Below, one piece after another: positions 11,673-21,805 of a DNA stretch of 64,000 bases. The stretch comes from Ancylostoma caninum (lineage: Eukaryota > Nematoda > Chromadorea > Rhabditida > Ancylostomatidae). Location: positions 422,855 to 486,854 of the forward strand of contig JBAJFG010000522.1 of assembly GCA_037903475.1 (NCBI GenBank), in the 5' to 3' direction. Both the position numbers and the translations under genes were made by a program. Each line of letters starts with the position of its first letter. Position 1 is the stretch's first letter. Below the pieces are notes generated by a model. That model was given only the letters and a program-made list of their open reading frames with translations. It was not told where the DNA came from and did not search any database.

Positions 11673-11790
11673 ACAGGGGTGTGCGGAAGTAAAATTTTAA
11701 ATCCCCTAAAACTAAAATGGAAAACGGAAGGCCAAAAATGGGCAGAAAACGGAAAGCGTAAAATGGAAAACGGAAAATTCGCCCAAGCAT
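11673..11790 (+). mobile_element. hAT-like MITE, copy in PLE
   Basis: Begins CAGGGGTGTGCGGAAGTAAA and contains the family core GGCCAAAAATGGGC and GGAAAGCGTAAAA. The right end is truncated after GGAAAATTC and lacks CGCACACCCCTG. Full copy for comparison: 30808-30920. Confidence 0.7.
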
Positions 11791-12674
11791 AGGTTTGTGA
11801 CTAAGAGTCTTCCTTAACATTGAATTTTCTAGGTACCTTTTTGATTAGCATGAGTGGTGACACTTTCAAGTGATTAAGTAATTTCAAGTCCACTGATGGT
11901 ACGTACTTCTAACGCATAGAATATAGGCAGATAGAGGATTATTTACCCTTCACCTAGTTATTGAGATTATTGGAGTTATATAATCAATAATCATCTTTTT
12001 TATTGGATGTTTAAGTAGACGAGAATCTGTTAAATGTGAAAAGTGCGACTTCTCTGCTTTATTTTGGAGCAGACCTACTCTGCATAAATTCGGACAAAAG
12101 GTAACTATGGTGGTTATTACGTCTGGAATCTGAGAAGGATCACGTTATTCACAGAGGATCCCGTTGAAGCAAGTTAGCGAAGGAGGACGGAGGAGAAGAA
12201 GAGCGTGTAGAGAAAGTGAAACACAAGCAGCCCAAACACTGCGCAAAACATCAGGCGCCAACGGCGCCAGTGTGCAGATGAGGATCATAGTTTGATTGAA
12301 ACCGTGTCAAGTACAAAGTAGCCCTATGCTTTGTTGAAAGAAAGCCTACATCATGCGTTGCTTTGCAAGAATGCTTGATGCTCTCTTACCATGACACGTC
12401 GCAGTCTCATGGAAATTTTATATCAGTTCACCCCATCCCATTTCTGTGGATCTTTTTTTTTTGGAAATTTCGAGGAGATGACGGCACTTGTATGGCAAAT
12501 TTGGAGCTATGATGAAGGCCAAAAAAGTCAAACAAAGTAGTTTGAGTTTCATAAGTGGCGTTTGGACGTCAATTTTGCCGCCATTCCTGTGAACCGATGC
12601 ACATTTTACATCGAAACGCGTGAATCTTCTTCAGGATATATTTACGCAGAAAACAACGATCCCTCTTCTTCTAT

Positions 12675-12786
12675 AATTTTCCGGGATTTTCCGTTTTCCA
12701 GGTCAAAAACGCGTAAAAAGTAAAACGGAAGGCCAAAAATGGGCGGGAAATGGAAAGCGTAAAACGGAAAATTCCGCACACCCCTG
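12675..12786 (+). mobile_element. hAT-like MITE copy
   Basis: Core GGCCAAAAATGGGCGGGAA, then GGAAAGCGTAAAACGG, ending TTCCGCACACCCCTG. The left part is a longer variant with TTTTCCGGGATTTTCCG. Confidence 0.7.
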
Positions 12787-13232
12787 GCACACCCCTCATC
12801 GTCTGATTAAAACAGTGACAATTACGATGTAGCCGTATGCATTTGTCAAGCTGAAAAAAGCCTACATCATGCGTTGCTTCGCAAGAATGCTTGATGCTCC
12901 TACCATGGCACGTCACAGTTTCATGGAAATTTCATATCAGTTCACCCCAGATTGCTGTGGAACCTTGTTTTTTTTTTCTTAAGAAATTTGAGGAGAGCAG
13001 GGCACTTGTATGGCATACTTCGGAGAACGATGAAGACCAGCAAAATCGCGATGGGAAGTTTATACTGCAGTTGAGACAATGAAAGTCAAACAAAATAGTT
13101 CGGATTTCGTTAATGGCGTTGAACATCAATTTTGGTTTTGTTGTTGTGAACTCATGTACACTACGCATCGAAACACGTGAATCCTCTTCAGGATAGGGAA
13201 ATACGTCGAAAACAACGATCCCTGTCCCTTCA

Positions 13233-13360
13233 CAATTTTCCGGCATTTGCCGTTTTCCAGGCCAAAAACCTGTAAAACGTAAAACGTAAAACGGAAGGCC
13301 AAAAATGGGCGGCAAACGGAAAGCATAAAACGCAAAACGGAAAATTCCGCACATCCCAGG
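13233..13360 (+). mobile_element. hAT-like MITE copy
   Basis: Second copy of the longer variant, carried by the 540-bp tandem duplication. Core GGCCAAAAATGGGCGGCAA, ending TTCCGCACATCCCAG. Confidence 0.7.
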
Positions 13361-13365
13361 TTCGG

Positions 13366-13677
13366 GGGTAATCTACCTGATCTCTTGCAAGAGTTGTAGT
13401 ATGTTGGCGAAACGGCACGCCCATTATGTGCGTGCATGAAAGAGCACCTAGATCGTAAAGAAAAATCTCGTACGACTACCCCACTAGGCACTCACAGAAG
13501 GGTACGACATGGCGGAGCTAATTTCTAAGTTACTGTAAAAATATTAGAGCGAGAACCTCAAACATCAGCTGGCAAAACTTTGGAGGCATTGTGGATTCAC
13601 GCAAAAAGTCCAAAAATGAACCGCAAGGGAGAATGCCTCTCTATCACACGGGAACTTGCGCCATATCTGGGATTGCT
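13366..13677 (+). pseudogene. GIY-YIG endonuclease remnant of the PLE
   Basis: Reading across one frameshift near 13400 gives GVIYLISCKSC then YVGETARPL, the GIY and YIG blocks of the nuclease, followed by CMKEHLDRK, TTTPLGTHRRV, LEALWIH and MNRKGECLSITRELAP. This is the layout of the PLE C-terminal GIY-YIG domain with its CxxC-type finger between the two blocks. The conserved arginine position after YVGET is kept (ARPL). The domain nicks target DNA to prime reverse transcription. A stop follows GANF near 13528. Confidence 0.88.
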
Positions 13678-13734
13678 CTTCTGATCCGGAAGAGTACGCC
13701 CAAGTCATTTGCTCTTGCGGACAGTTAGCGGTCG

Positions 13735-13985
13735 CTCCAGTAACAACGTCACTCTAGTGACATCAAAGTGGTGAGCGTTTGGTACAGCAGCAAGTTTCAT
13801 TTTTGAAAAACAGGCTTAGCGTTTCGTTTGTGTGGTTCTGTAGAGATATGACCGGATAGTTAGCTTATTGAGTCGCCCATTTCAGGCTCTGAAGACGGCG
13901 ATTTGCCGAAACGTAAGCCAGAATGAACTAGTTGCTAACCTCGCATGAAGCTCACAAAATCAAATAAATTAATGTGCAAGTATGC
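13735..13985 (+). repeat. PLE right terminal repeat
   Basis: Inverted counterpart of 10150-10395. It holds the better-preserved hammerhead-like motif (13885-13919) and continues into ATGCCGAGGTTTATTGATAG, which matches ATGCCGAGATTCATAAACAG beside the related element at 26950. Confidence 0.85.
13885..13919 (+). ncRNA. Hammerhead-ribozyme-like motif, PLE right end
   Basis: GGCT, CTGAAGA, CGGC-GATTT-GCCG, AAACGTA, AGCC. GGCT pairs with AGCC (stem I), CTGAAGA fits the CUGANGA core, CGGC pairs with GCCG (stem II), and ACGT gives a minimal stem III before a GUA-type cleavage triplet. The GAAA box is complete only if its G is shared with stem II. Minimal-stem-III hammerheads are known in PLE terminal repeats. 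Confidence 0.55.
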
Positions 13986-14106
13986 CGAGGTTTATTGATA
14001 GTCGGACTATTCAATTGTGTGCATATAGTTTTGAGCAGCAAATCTTCATTAAGTATCGTTTCAAGAGGGTTTGGAAACAAACCTTCGCTGGAACGTCCGC
14101 TATGCT

Positions 14107-16127
14107 TACAATACTCTGCATGAACATTGAAAAACCGACGGTGAGTGACAGTGCTGCACCGTCGCTCACCGTCGCTCGCTCATAACTCAGTTTATACTGG
14201 ATGCTTTCCGGAAAAATTAGACGGTTAGGTAGAAAATGTTGAGATCAACAAAATATTCCACTAATGTGGCAACACAAGTGGAAATGAGCTGCAAGGAGGG
14301 CGAAAACTCTCTGATAAGCGCTAATTATGCCCTTAGGGCATATTTAGAGAGAATACACAGGAGAAAAGTCTATCGGAGACTTTCCAATTTAATGAGCGCC
14401 CGAACTTCATTTTTCACCTGGCTTGAAAGCTACGTTTGGACGACACACACAACACTGAATCAAAACACAAAAAGATGATGTCACTCAATTTTGGGCTTCT
14501 GTAAAAACCTTTGGAAACTCTAAATTTAATGTTTCTCTCTGGAACACATCTATACAGTATCTGGATCCGAATCCGTGAAAGCGGTGCTCACGCATCTCCC
14601 CCAATTTAAGAAATAAAACAGTGCAAAGTCAGGGACCCGCCCAGTTTTACCATGAATATTTGCGAATATCGCAACTTTGAAGATGTCCAAAATGGAAATA
14701 AGGGGACACTAAAAAGATTGCCTCCACTACTTCTGAGTACATGAGGAATACTCTGTACTCACCAAATGCCAAGGCCGTAGCTAGCCCTGTTCCCCCTCAC
14801 TGGGTGCCTGAAATCATCACCTTATCGTATTTTCGCTTAACTTCCTAATCCTGGTTTTAATTTTTCTAAAAACCACATGATTTACCTCGAAAATTTACTC
14901 GTTTCACACTCGAATAGCATTTAGATCACGATTCACAAGTTTTCCTTTGTTTTCTAATGTTTGTCACTTTCCATTTTTTTCGTGGCCCGGCTATTTATCG
15001 CACCTCTGCCGATGCATAACAACGCTACTCAAGGCGATGGCTTAGGCGATACGTTGCCCTGTGTCGATATCTTTTGAATATTATAGCAAATGTATAATGT
15101 TTATTGCTAGTTATTCGATTGCAGTGAAGTTAGAAGTTTTTTTCGGTACGAAATATAGAACTTTTTGTAGAACATTTCATAGCTTATCGCCTAAGCCATC
15201 GCCTGAGTAGCGTTGTTATGCATCGGCAGAGGTGCGATAAATAGCCGGGCCACGAAAAAAATGGAAAGTGACAAACATTAGGAAACAAAGGAAAACTTGT
15301 GAATCGTAATCTAAATGCTATTCGAGTGTGAAACGAGTAAATTTTCGAGGTAAATCATGTGGTTTTTAGAAAAATTAAAACCAGGATTAGGAAGTTAAGC
15401 GAAAATACGATAAGGTGTTGATTTCAGGCACCCAGTGAGGGGGAACAGGGCTAGCTACAGCCTTGGCATTTGGTGAGTACAGAGTATTCCTCATGTACTC
15501 AGAAGTAGTGGAGGCAATCTTTCTGGTGTCCCCTTATTTCCATTTTGGACATCTTCAAAGTTGCGATATTCGCAAATATTCGTGGTAAAACTGGGCGAGT
15601 CCCTGACTTTGCACTGTTTTATTTCTTAAATGGGGGAGATGCGTGAGCACCGCTTTCACGGATTCGGATCCAGATACTGTATAGATGTGTTCCAGAGAGA
15701 AACATTAAATTTAGAGTTTCCAAAGGTTTTTACAGAAGCCCAAAATTGAGTGACATCATCTTTTTGTGTTTTGATTCAGTGTTGTGTGTGTCGTCCAAAC
15801 GTAGCTTTCAAGCCAGGTGAAAAATGCAGTTCGGGCGCTCATTAAATTGGAAAGTCTCCGATAGACTTTTCTCCTGTGTATTCGCTCTAAATATGCCCTA
15901 AGGCCATAATTAGCGCTTATCAGAGAGTTTTCGCCCTCCTTGCAGCTCATTTCCATTTGTGTTGCCACATAGTGGAATATTTTGGTTGATCTCAACATTT
16001 TCTACCTAACCGTCTAATTTTTCCGGAAAGCATCCAGTATAAACTGAGTTATGAGCGAGCGACGGTGAGCGACGGTGCAGCACCGTCACTCACCGTCGGT
16101 TTTTCAATGTTCATGCCGAGTATTGTA
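14107..16127. repeat. 2.0-kb palindrome with 133-bp loop
   Basis: 14107-15051 is the near-exact reverse complement of 15185-16127. The outer ends read TACAATACTC...GCATGAACATTG and its complement; the inner ends read GCTTAGGCGATA and TATCGCCTAAGC. The outer ends also contain a nested GACGGTG/CACCGTC repeat. Each arm holds the same 80-codon open frame (14236-14478 plus, 15756-15998 minus). No transposase motif is visible, so it is a foldback-type element or an inverted duplication. Confidence 0.92.
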
Positions 16128-16637
16128 CTTTCTACATGACAGAGCGTTCGCACAAGCTGCAAAAATTAGTGGACAGGAGATTGGGGACCTTGACTGAGAG
16201 GTCTATGCCAACTAGCACAATATTCGAGTCTAGACTAGTATTAATGACCACTGCCTTATCTCGTTGAGGGATCACCTGGGAAAATGTTATTCGATTACCA
16301 AATTCAGGTCAGAAGTGTGAGTGTGATGTCCAGCTACTTTGACAGATATCCGCTTTCATGGAGAGGAATTTAAAAAATTTAAAAAGGGATATTGTAGGTG
16401 AACCATATTTCATAGATAAATAAAATGCAAACATATTCGCAAATGAAACACTTTATTGGGGATGTTTTACTGCAGAAAGATATGTTGCAAAAGTCGTAGA
16501 ACCTTTCAAGCATGTCAATTTTTTTTCGCAGCACGTGAAAACACCTTGCAGTTCTTTTTTGATGGGAAGCACCTCGCACTAATTTTCTTTACGGCGAAGA
16601 ATTTCATTTGATTGATTTCGCAGTTACTTCGAAAAGT

Positions 16638-16775
16638 CAGGGGCTCACTTTCTCTACTTCAATCTCCCCTATTTTTCCGTTCCGTGTCAGATCCCGGTAA
16701 ACGTGAAATGGAAGACCAAAAATGCCCGTAAAACATAAAGAGTAAAAGCGAAAACGGGAAATCGCGCGCACCTTT
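16638..16775 (+). mobile_element. Divergent hAT-like MITE copy
   Basis: Begins CAGGGGCTCAC; the core GACCAAAAATGCCCGTAAAA aligns with the family core; it ends with a weak match, GCGCGCACCTTTGG. An older copy of the 30808-30920 family. Confidence 0.5.
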
Positions 16776-16789
16776 GGTTGGGAACCCTT

Positions 16790-18250
16790 TGTCAGCAAAT
16801 TATTGAAATTGGAGCCAGACTCGTGGCCGACCATTATCGCAGGAGATAAAAGGTTGGCTGAAGATTTCTGTCTAAAATTCTACCCTCCTTTTGTTTTCAT
16901 CATAACTTTATCCAACAATGTTATCTGTCAATAATATAATGGCTATGGTTAGCAGTGGCCATCCACTATCTACTGGACGAGTCAAACTTGGGTTGCTGTG
17001 AGTCGATGAAGTGAAGGGCCACTAATTTTAGGACATTTATTTCAAAAATTCTTGCTTCGACAGGTGAGTTTCAAGGAGGCAGATTAAATCATAATCAGAG
17101 AGTACAAGTTACGAAAATGGGAAATACTGAAATTGATGTCCGAACCCGGCTACGCTTGCGTATACTAGGCCTCTTTACCGAAGGAATTGGTAGAATTAGG
17201 GAGAAAAGGTGAGGCAGTTAGGGATTTTCGGTCCTTTTTCTTTGAATGTCCTCACAAGGTTCCAAACATGGCTCGGATGCTGCCCGCAACTGCCCCGTCT
17301 CGCTTGCCTCGGCGCACGCCGAGCTGCTCCACAAGAGCTTGAAACAAGAGATTTGAAAAGAAGTTTCTAAACGAATTCGATGCATGAGTGGAGGAGGAGT
17401 ACCACTGCTGACCTTGTATATCCTTTGAGTAATAGCGTAGAAAATGCACTTCAATACTGTGTATTTCACACCCTCTATCAACTGGATTTTTCTAGTAAGA
17501 AGAACTTTCAAAAAATTTTGGTCAAGATTTTTCGATCAATCTAATAACTGTTTGAGAATTATAAACGTTTCCAACCTCTCACCACGGCCTTTTAGTGCAA
17601 TTGACAGTAACGAGTAACGATGAGAGCACTCTTTATAGTAGCAGCTTGAATGTGAGTTCTAGCGAGAAACCACAAGACCACAGAAAAAGTGTTTTAAAAA
17701 GCGCTCTTCTGAGTTTTTCCCATGGCATGGCTTTTGTACCAGGATTCGTCAGCTTAGCGAGCCGTGGTGTCTGAGTTCCCCTAGGACATCATGACTCCTG
17801 ACCGAAAGGGACACTACAAAAACCGAAGGGCCCAATTCGCCCTACAAGAAGCTCACCGTGTGTAGGTGTCATACCACATCTGATGAAAATATGTAGAAGC
17901 ATAAACCTCATATACTGCATCAAATTTCTACAAAAACACAATGTTGAAACTGTAATTACTGCTAATCTGCTTCCAATGACTGCAAATTCTAAATTACACT
18001 CTTGCCAGACCGGCGTAAGTGTTTCGGTAAAGCACTGTTGCTGTTGCTATTGTTCATGTAAGAGTAGAAGATGAAACATGGAGGAACAAATGGCGTGAAA
18101 CATATGACGATCCACCACTGATGCAAAAGCTTTGCCAATTTTGCGAAGTTTTGTTTAAGGAATTTTTTACAAGAAATGTAGTATGTATTCGAGTCCAAGA
18201 AAATAACTGAACATAGACTTGAAAAAAGACCAGCTTCAGAACTCCAGTGG
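16790..18250 (+). repeat. Old duplicate of the gene 2 intron 1/exon 2 region
   Basis: Landmarks match 34035-34870 in order: TTTGTCAGCAAAATTATTGAAATTT-like sequence, a CAG..GAAAAGTGTTTT.AA.GCGCT-like stretch, and then a decayed glycosyltransferase exon (17977-18129). No other exons were found beside it. Confidence 0.6.
17977..18129 (+). pseudogene. Decayed GT31-like exon (relic)
   Basis: Aligns with exon 2 of gene 2 (34638-34787) and gene 3 (61785-61934). The recognisable end encodes VEDETWRNKWRETYDDPPLMQK across a shifted frame, against WRNKWRETYGDSLLMQK in gene 2. The GT donor after the final AAG is lost (AAAAGCTTTG). Small indels break the frame. It is a leftover of a fourth family member or of a partial duplication. 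Confidence 0.8.
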
Positions 18251-18311
18251 AAAGAAATGGTGATATAGGTGTTCATTTCGAGATGAATAGTGATGAGTCG
18301 AGATTGGTAAA

Positions 18312-19600
18312 GGAGTGTTTATACTTTTTCGCGACGCGACGGCGTCGCGGCGACGGCCACGACACGCGCGACGCGATGGGTAGCGAAGCCGTCGCGTCGC
18401 TCCGTCGCACCATGCTGAACGTCGCAAATTTACGTACCCACGCAAAATCACATGCTCACCCCCATTTAGCGGATCATGAGTTTTCACGGATTGTTTTGGA
18501 CCCTATTTTACCACTTGTGGTCTGGAATGTTCAGAAAAAGTTCTCAGCGATCTTCAGTGATGATCTTTGCGATTGCTGCAGTTTTGCGCAGTGTTCTTCA
18601 CCAAGGATGTTTGCTTCCAGGATATGGAAGAACGCATTGCGGGTTTTTCTAATTTATTTGTCCAGAGATTTTTTTTTGCATTTGAGTTATCAGAATGGTT
18701 TTCTTCTATGCTTCTCTACATTGTTGTAGTCCCGTGCTTCGATGCTTCGTGTTTTTCCCCGTTCAGAAGCATTCTAGTAGTACTGCCAGGGATTTCTTTG
18801 CTGGTATACGTTGAGAGTTTCGTTTCACTAAGTCACGTTCTAGCCCCGCCTTTTGATATTTCTCAATCTTTCACTGGTTAGACGTGTTATCCTGTGATTT
18901 CTGTGGGGTGGAGGTGAGGGTATTGCACCGATTTCACCACAAAACCACACCGGAATGTGAAAAATCAAAGTGTTGGAGCGCAGGACTAGCTTACATTCAC
19001 CTATGAATCAATATCGCGCTGATCGAACGCCGTTCTTAAACACCTGTACAACAATGTCTTGTGAGAGGGAAACGATGCCGATAACTCAGATTCAAAAGAA
19101 AATCTCTAGATCAATATATGGATGTAACGTGTATACCGTTGTATTTTTCCACAGCTGGAAGGAAGTTGTAAGTAGTAACCTCTCGTAAACAGCAGGCAAC
19201 ATTAAGAACTTAAAAAGCTCACAAAATTACCACCTAAAACATCTAAGACGCGTCGAAGTTCGCTCACGTTCACATTTCCAACTGAATTCGTCTTATTCCA
19301 TAGGTTTTGGGCCAAACCGCTCGAAAAACTATGGAACAGTGGCCAACTCCAGTGCGGAACATCAGCGAAACCATCGCGTCGCGTCTGCTAGCAAGCGCGA
19401 CGCGAATTCTTCCCATCGCGTCGTTTTTCAAGAAAAAAGTATAAACAGGGCGCGACGTCGCCCAGCGCCGTCGCGTCGCAATGGAAACGCCAATTACCAC
19501 ATCGCGACCATTGTTTGCGCATGCGTCCACTCGGGACCCATCGCATTTGAACAGTTTGCTGGGACGCGACGGTCGCGTCGCGCCGAAGTATAAACACTCC
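18312..19600. mobile_element. TIR element with CG-rich ends
   Basis: Terminal inverted repeats GGAGTGTTTATACTT...CGCGACGCGACGG (18312-18342) and their complement (19570-19600), 1289 bp overall. The right flank is TTAA and the left TAAA, which would suit a piggyBac-like TTAA target with one mutation. The terminal 100-200 bp are packed with GCGACGCGAC motifs while the middle is AT-rich. No transposase was recognised. Confidence 0.7.
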
Positions 19601-20789
19601 TTAAGGCAGCGGGCTTTGATCATTGGTATCACGACACGATTCTCGTTGACATCAAAAATTTGCAATTCTTTAGCAATACATTTGGTAAGGCTTGCATGGC
19701 GAAACAACTGGCGAGGTTAGCATAGTGATAGGTTTTGAAAACTCTCGCTCGGCAACGCGCTTGGAAAGATTTGTTTGAATACATTATTCGAGCTGTGGAT
19801 GAGATGTTCCACCCCACCTCTACGATCTCTGCCGTTACTTTAGAAATTTCCCGTCACAGTTGATCGACACAGGAACACAGTGTAATAGTAATAATTTATA
19901 GACACAGTTATTAGTAAAAGTAGTATGTAATAGCTCTTGCCACAGGAGAAAAACCAAGGTAAATGTCCTAAGTTTCACTCCATCTGTGCAAGTCGAGCAC
20001 GTTTAGTCGGGTCAATATTGCAAGAATTCCACTGAAGTTCAGTTGAAACCTCTGTGGAGCTATTTCGCGCTCCTACGCGATTCCGCGCTCCACTGCAAGA
20101 AATTGAAGTAACTTCCACCACAGGGCAGGTGCGGAGAAGTGTATCGCACCTTTATCGCACCTGCCATACGGTGGACTCTACAGTATTCAGGAGTAGTAGA
20201 GAGATGCGCATAAAGCATCTAGAGCGAAGAGGGTTCAGAGAGTGAAAACACGAAAGTTTGCGTGTAAACATGTGAAAACATATCCAAGATTATTCAAACA
20301 AGTTCAGTTTTCTAGCAATCTGATCCCTTTTTTTGTGCTATGTTTAGTATGTTCAACATGCCCAAACGTGTTGGGCACGTTTCCTCAAAACTGACAGGTT
20401 TATTTATGATGTCTGGAGTTTGTATTGCTGGATACTAAAAAAATATACTGAAAGCTGCTTAATTGCTCATTACAATGCAAGGGCTGTGTATTACCAAGAG
20501 TGGTGAAATCATGGGCGTGTACTTATTTGGGGGCTCCAAATCGCACCTCGTGCTTCATCCTGCATTTACCTGAAGTCGTTCCTGCAGCGCAACTACCAGG
20601 TTTTCGGAAAAGTTTCCCGCCATTTTTATTCTTCATTGGAATTTATTTTTCTTCCTCAATACAAGCAACAATTAACAATTATATGCACCATCATATTCGA
20701 CAACATATTGCTATTTATCAGGTAATTTCTGGATCTCGCTTGTATAGAAATCTTGGGGTTCTGAACCAGAAAACTCTGTGAGTCACTTT
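19601..20789. other. No gene recognised
   Basis: Mixed AT-rich sequence without a convincing open frame, splice pattern or terminal repeat. Confidence 0.4.
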
Positions 20790-21580
20790 TTAAGTCGGTC
20801 CATATTGTCGATTTTTTTCCCTTGCATTTGATTGAACAGCGACAGGAACAGATGGCATTCTGTGGGCGGGGAAGGACATGCCACCACAGGCTTTAAAGCT
20901 TTTGCTGCGTCCCCTTCCCAACGTGTGGTCTGGCGTTGTCGTGGAGAAAGTAAACTTTGTCCTGCTTTTCACGTAGAGCTGCAGCGATGCGACCCATTTG
21001 TCTGCATTAGAGTTCGGCTGTAACAATGGAATTCGGTGGTAGGGATTCCCAATGAATAATCCCCTTGCAATTCCACCAAGCGCTAAGCATTGCCTTCTGG
21101 GGATGGAGTCCTGTTTTTGGTGTTGGAATCCCAGTATCTCCACGTTTGAGCCAATGGCGCTTCCGCCCATCTATCACGTAGGCCACCCATTTCTCGTCAC
21201 CGTTGACCAGGCTGTGCCAGGCGAAAGTTCGTCGAAATGTTAAAAAGTTGATGCATGCAGCCCTCCACACGTGAAGTTGATGCCTGTACGTACGCCATCC
21301 ATATCCATACGCCAAACTTCCATGTCTTTCCGAAGCGATGCAGATGGGCATCTATATGTAGTGTCGTGATGGCACTGGGGTTCCATTGCCAGCTCCGGGT
21401 GTCACGCCGCGGATCCTCTTCAACCAGCTCCAGAAGGTGTACGTCATCCACTTCGGTCGACCTACCAGACCTTCGCTTGTCACCGAAGTCGAATTCGCCG
21501 TTTTTGAACTTGCGGAACCAAACCTTTGCCGTGTCGTAACATGCAGTCGAAGCGCCCATTGCATCACATATATTCTTCAT
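20790..21580 (-). pseudogene. mariner transposase remnant
   Basis: Minus-strand frames joined by shifts read as a mariner transposase. Visible are VWFRKFKNGEFDFGDKRR, GRSTEVDD, ELVEEDPR (N-terminal helix-turn-helix region), GDEKWVAYV (first catalytic D), LHPQKAMLSAWWN and IVTAEL, then in another frame [13 protein letters not shown] (second catalytic D, about 20920-20955). The C-terminus with the third catalytic D is missing. At about 21778-21805 the sequence complementary to AGTCGGAAAAGTTTCC resembles a mariner terminal repeat upstream of the gene. The element is truncated at its 3' end and dead. Confidence 0.9.
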
Positions 21581-21805
21581 TGCATAGTTTGCGTTACTAT
21601 GTTTGCTGAATTCGTAAAGCAGAAACAGTCGAACTTGCTTGGAGTCAAGGACAATTTTTTCAGCCTAACTGTAAGTAAATGTGAAGGCAAATCAGATGTA
21701 AGTAGACTATTGACCAACCTTTGTATACACACAAGATGAAAAATCAATCTTAAAATAAGATACAAGATACTAATCTAAGTGGTGGAAACTTTTCCGACTA
21801 CCTTA

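Larger units (their letters stand above)
12281..13360 (+). repeat. Tandem duplication of about 540 bp inside the PLE
   Basis: About 12281-12786 and 12795-13360 repeat in direct orientation. Both hold GCCTACATCATGCGTTGCTT, then ATATCAGTTCACCCCA, then GGCACTTGTATGGCA, and both end in a copy of the same MITE. The MITE was therefore inserted before the tandem duplication, which separates the RT and nuclease remnants. Confidence 0.82.
10150..13985 (+). mobile_element. Penelope-like retroelement (PLE), decayed
   Basis: Between inverted terminal repeats (10150-10395 and 13735-13985) lie, in order, a PLE-type reverse transcriptase remnant (10503-11665), a stretch holding two MITE copies and a tandem duplication, and a GIY-YIG endonuclease remnant (13366-13677). 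Reverse transcriptase followed by a C-terminal GIY-YIG nuclease is the hallmark of endonuclease-bearing Penelope-like elements; terminal repeats with hammerhead ribozyme motifs are also known for them. Coding parts have several frameshifts and stops, and RT and nuclease are about 1.7 kb apart, so the copy is dead. A nematode lineage of PLEs is likely, but which one needs a phylogeny. Confidence 0.88.

Noticed and set aside
14236..14478. 80-codon frame kept in both palindrome arms
   Set aside because: The arms are equally alike outside the frame, and the differences within it are mostly amino-acid-changing, so the second copy is not independent evidence of coding.
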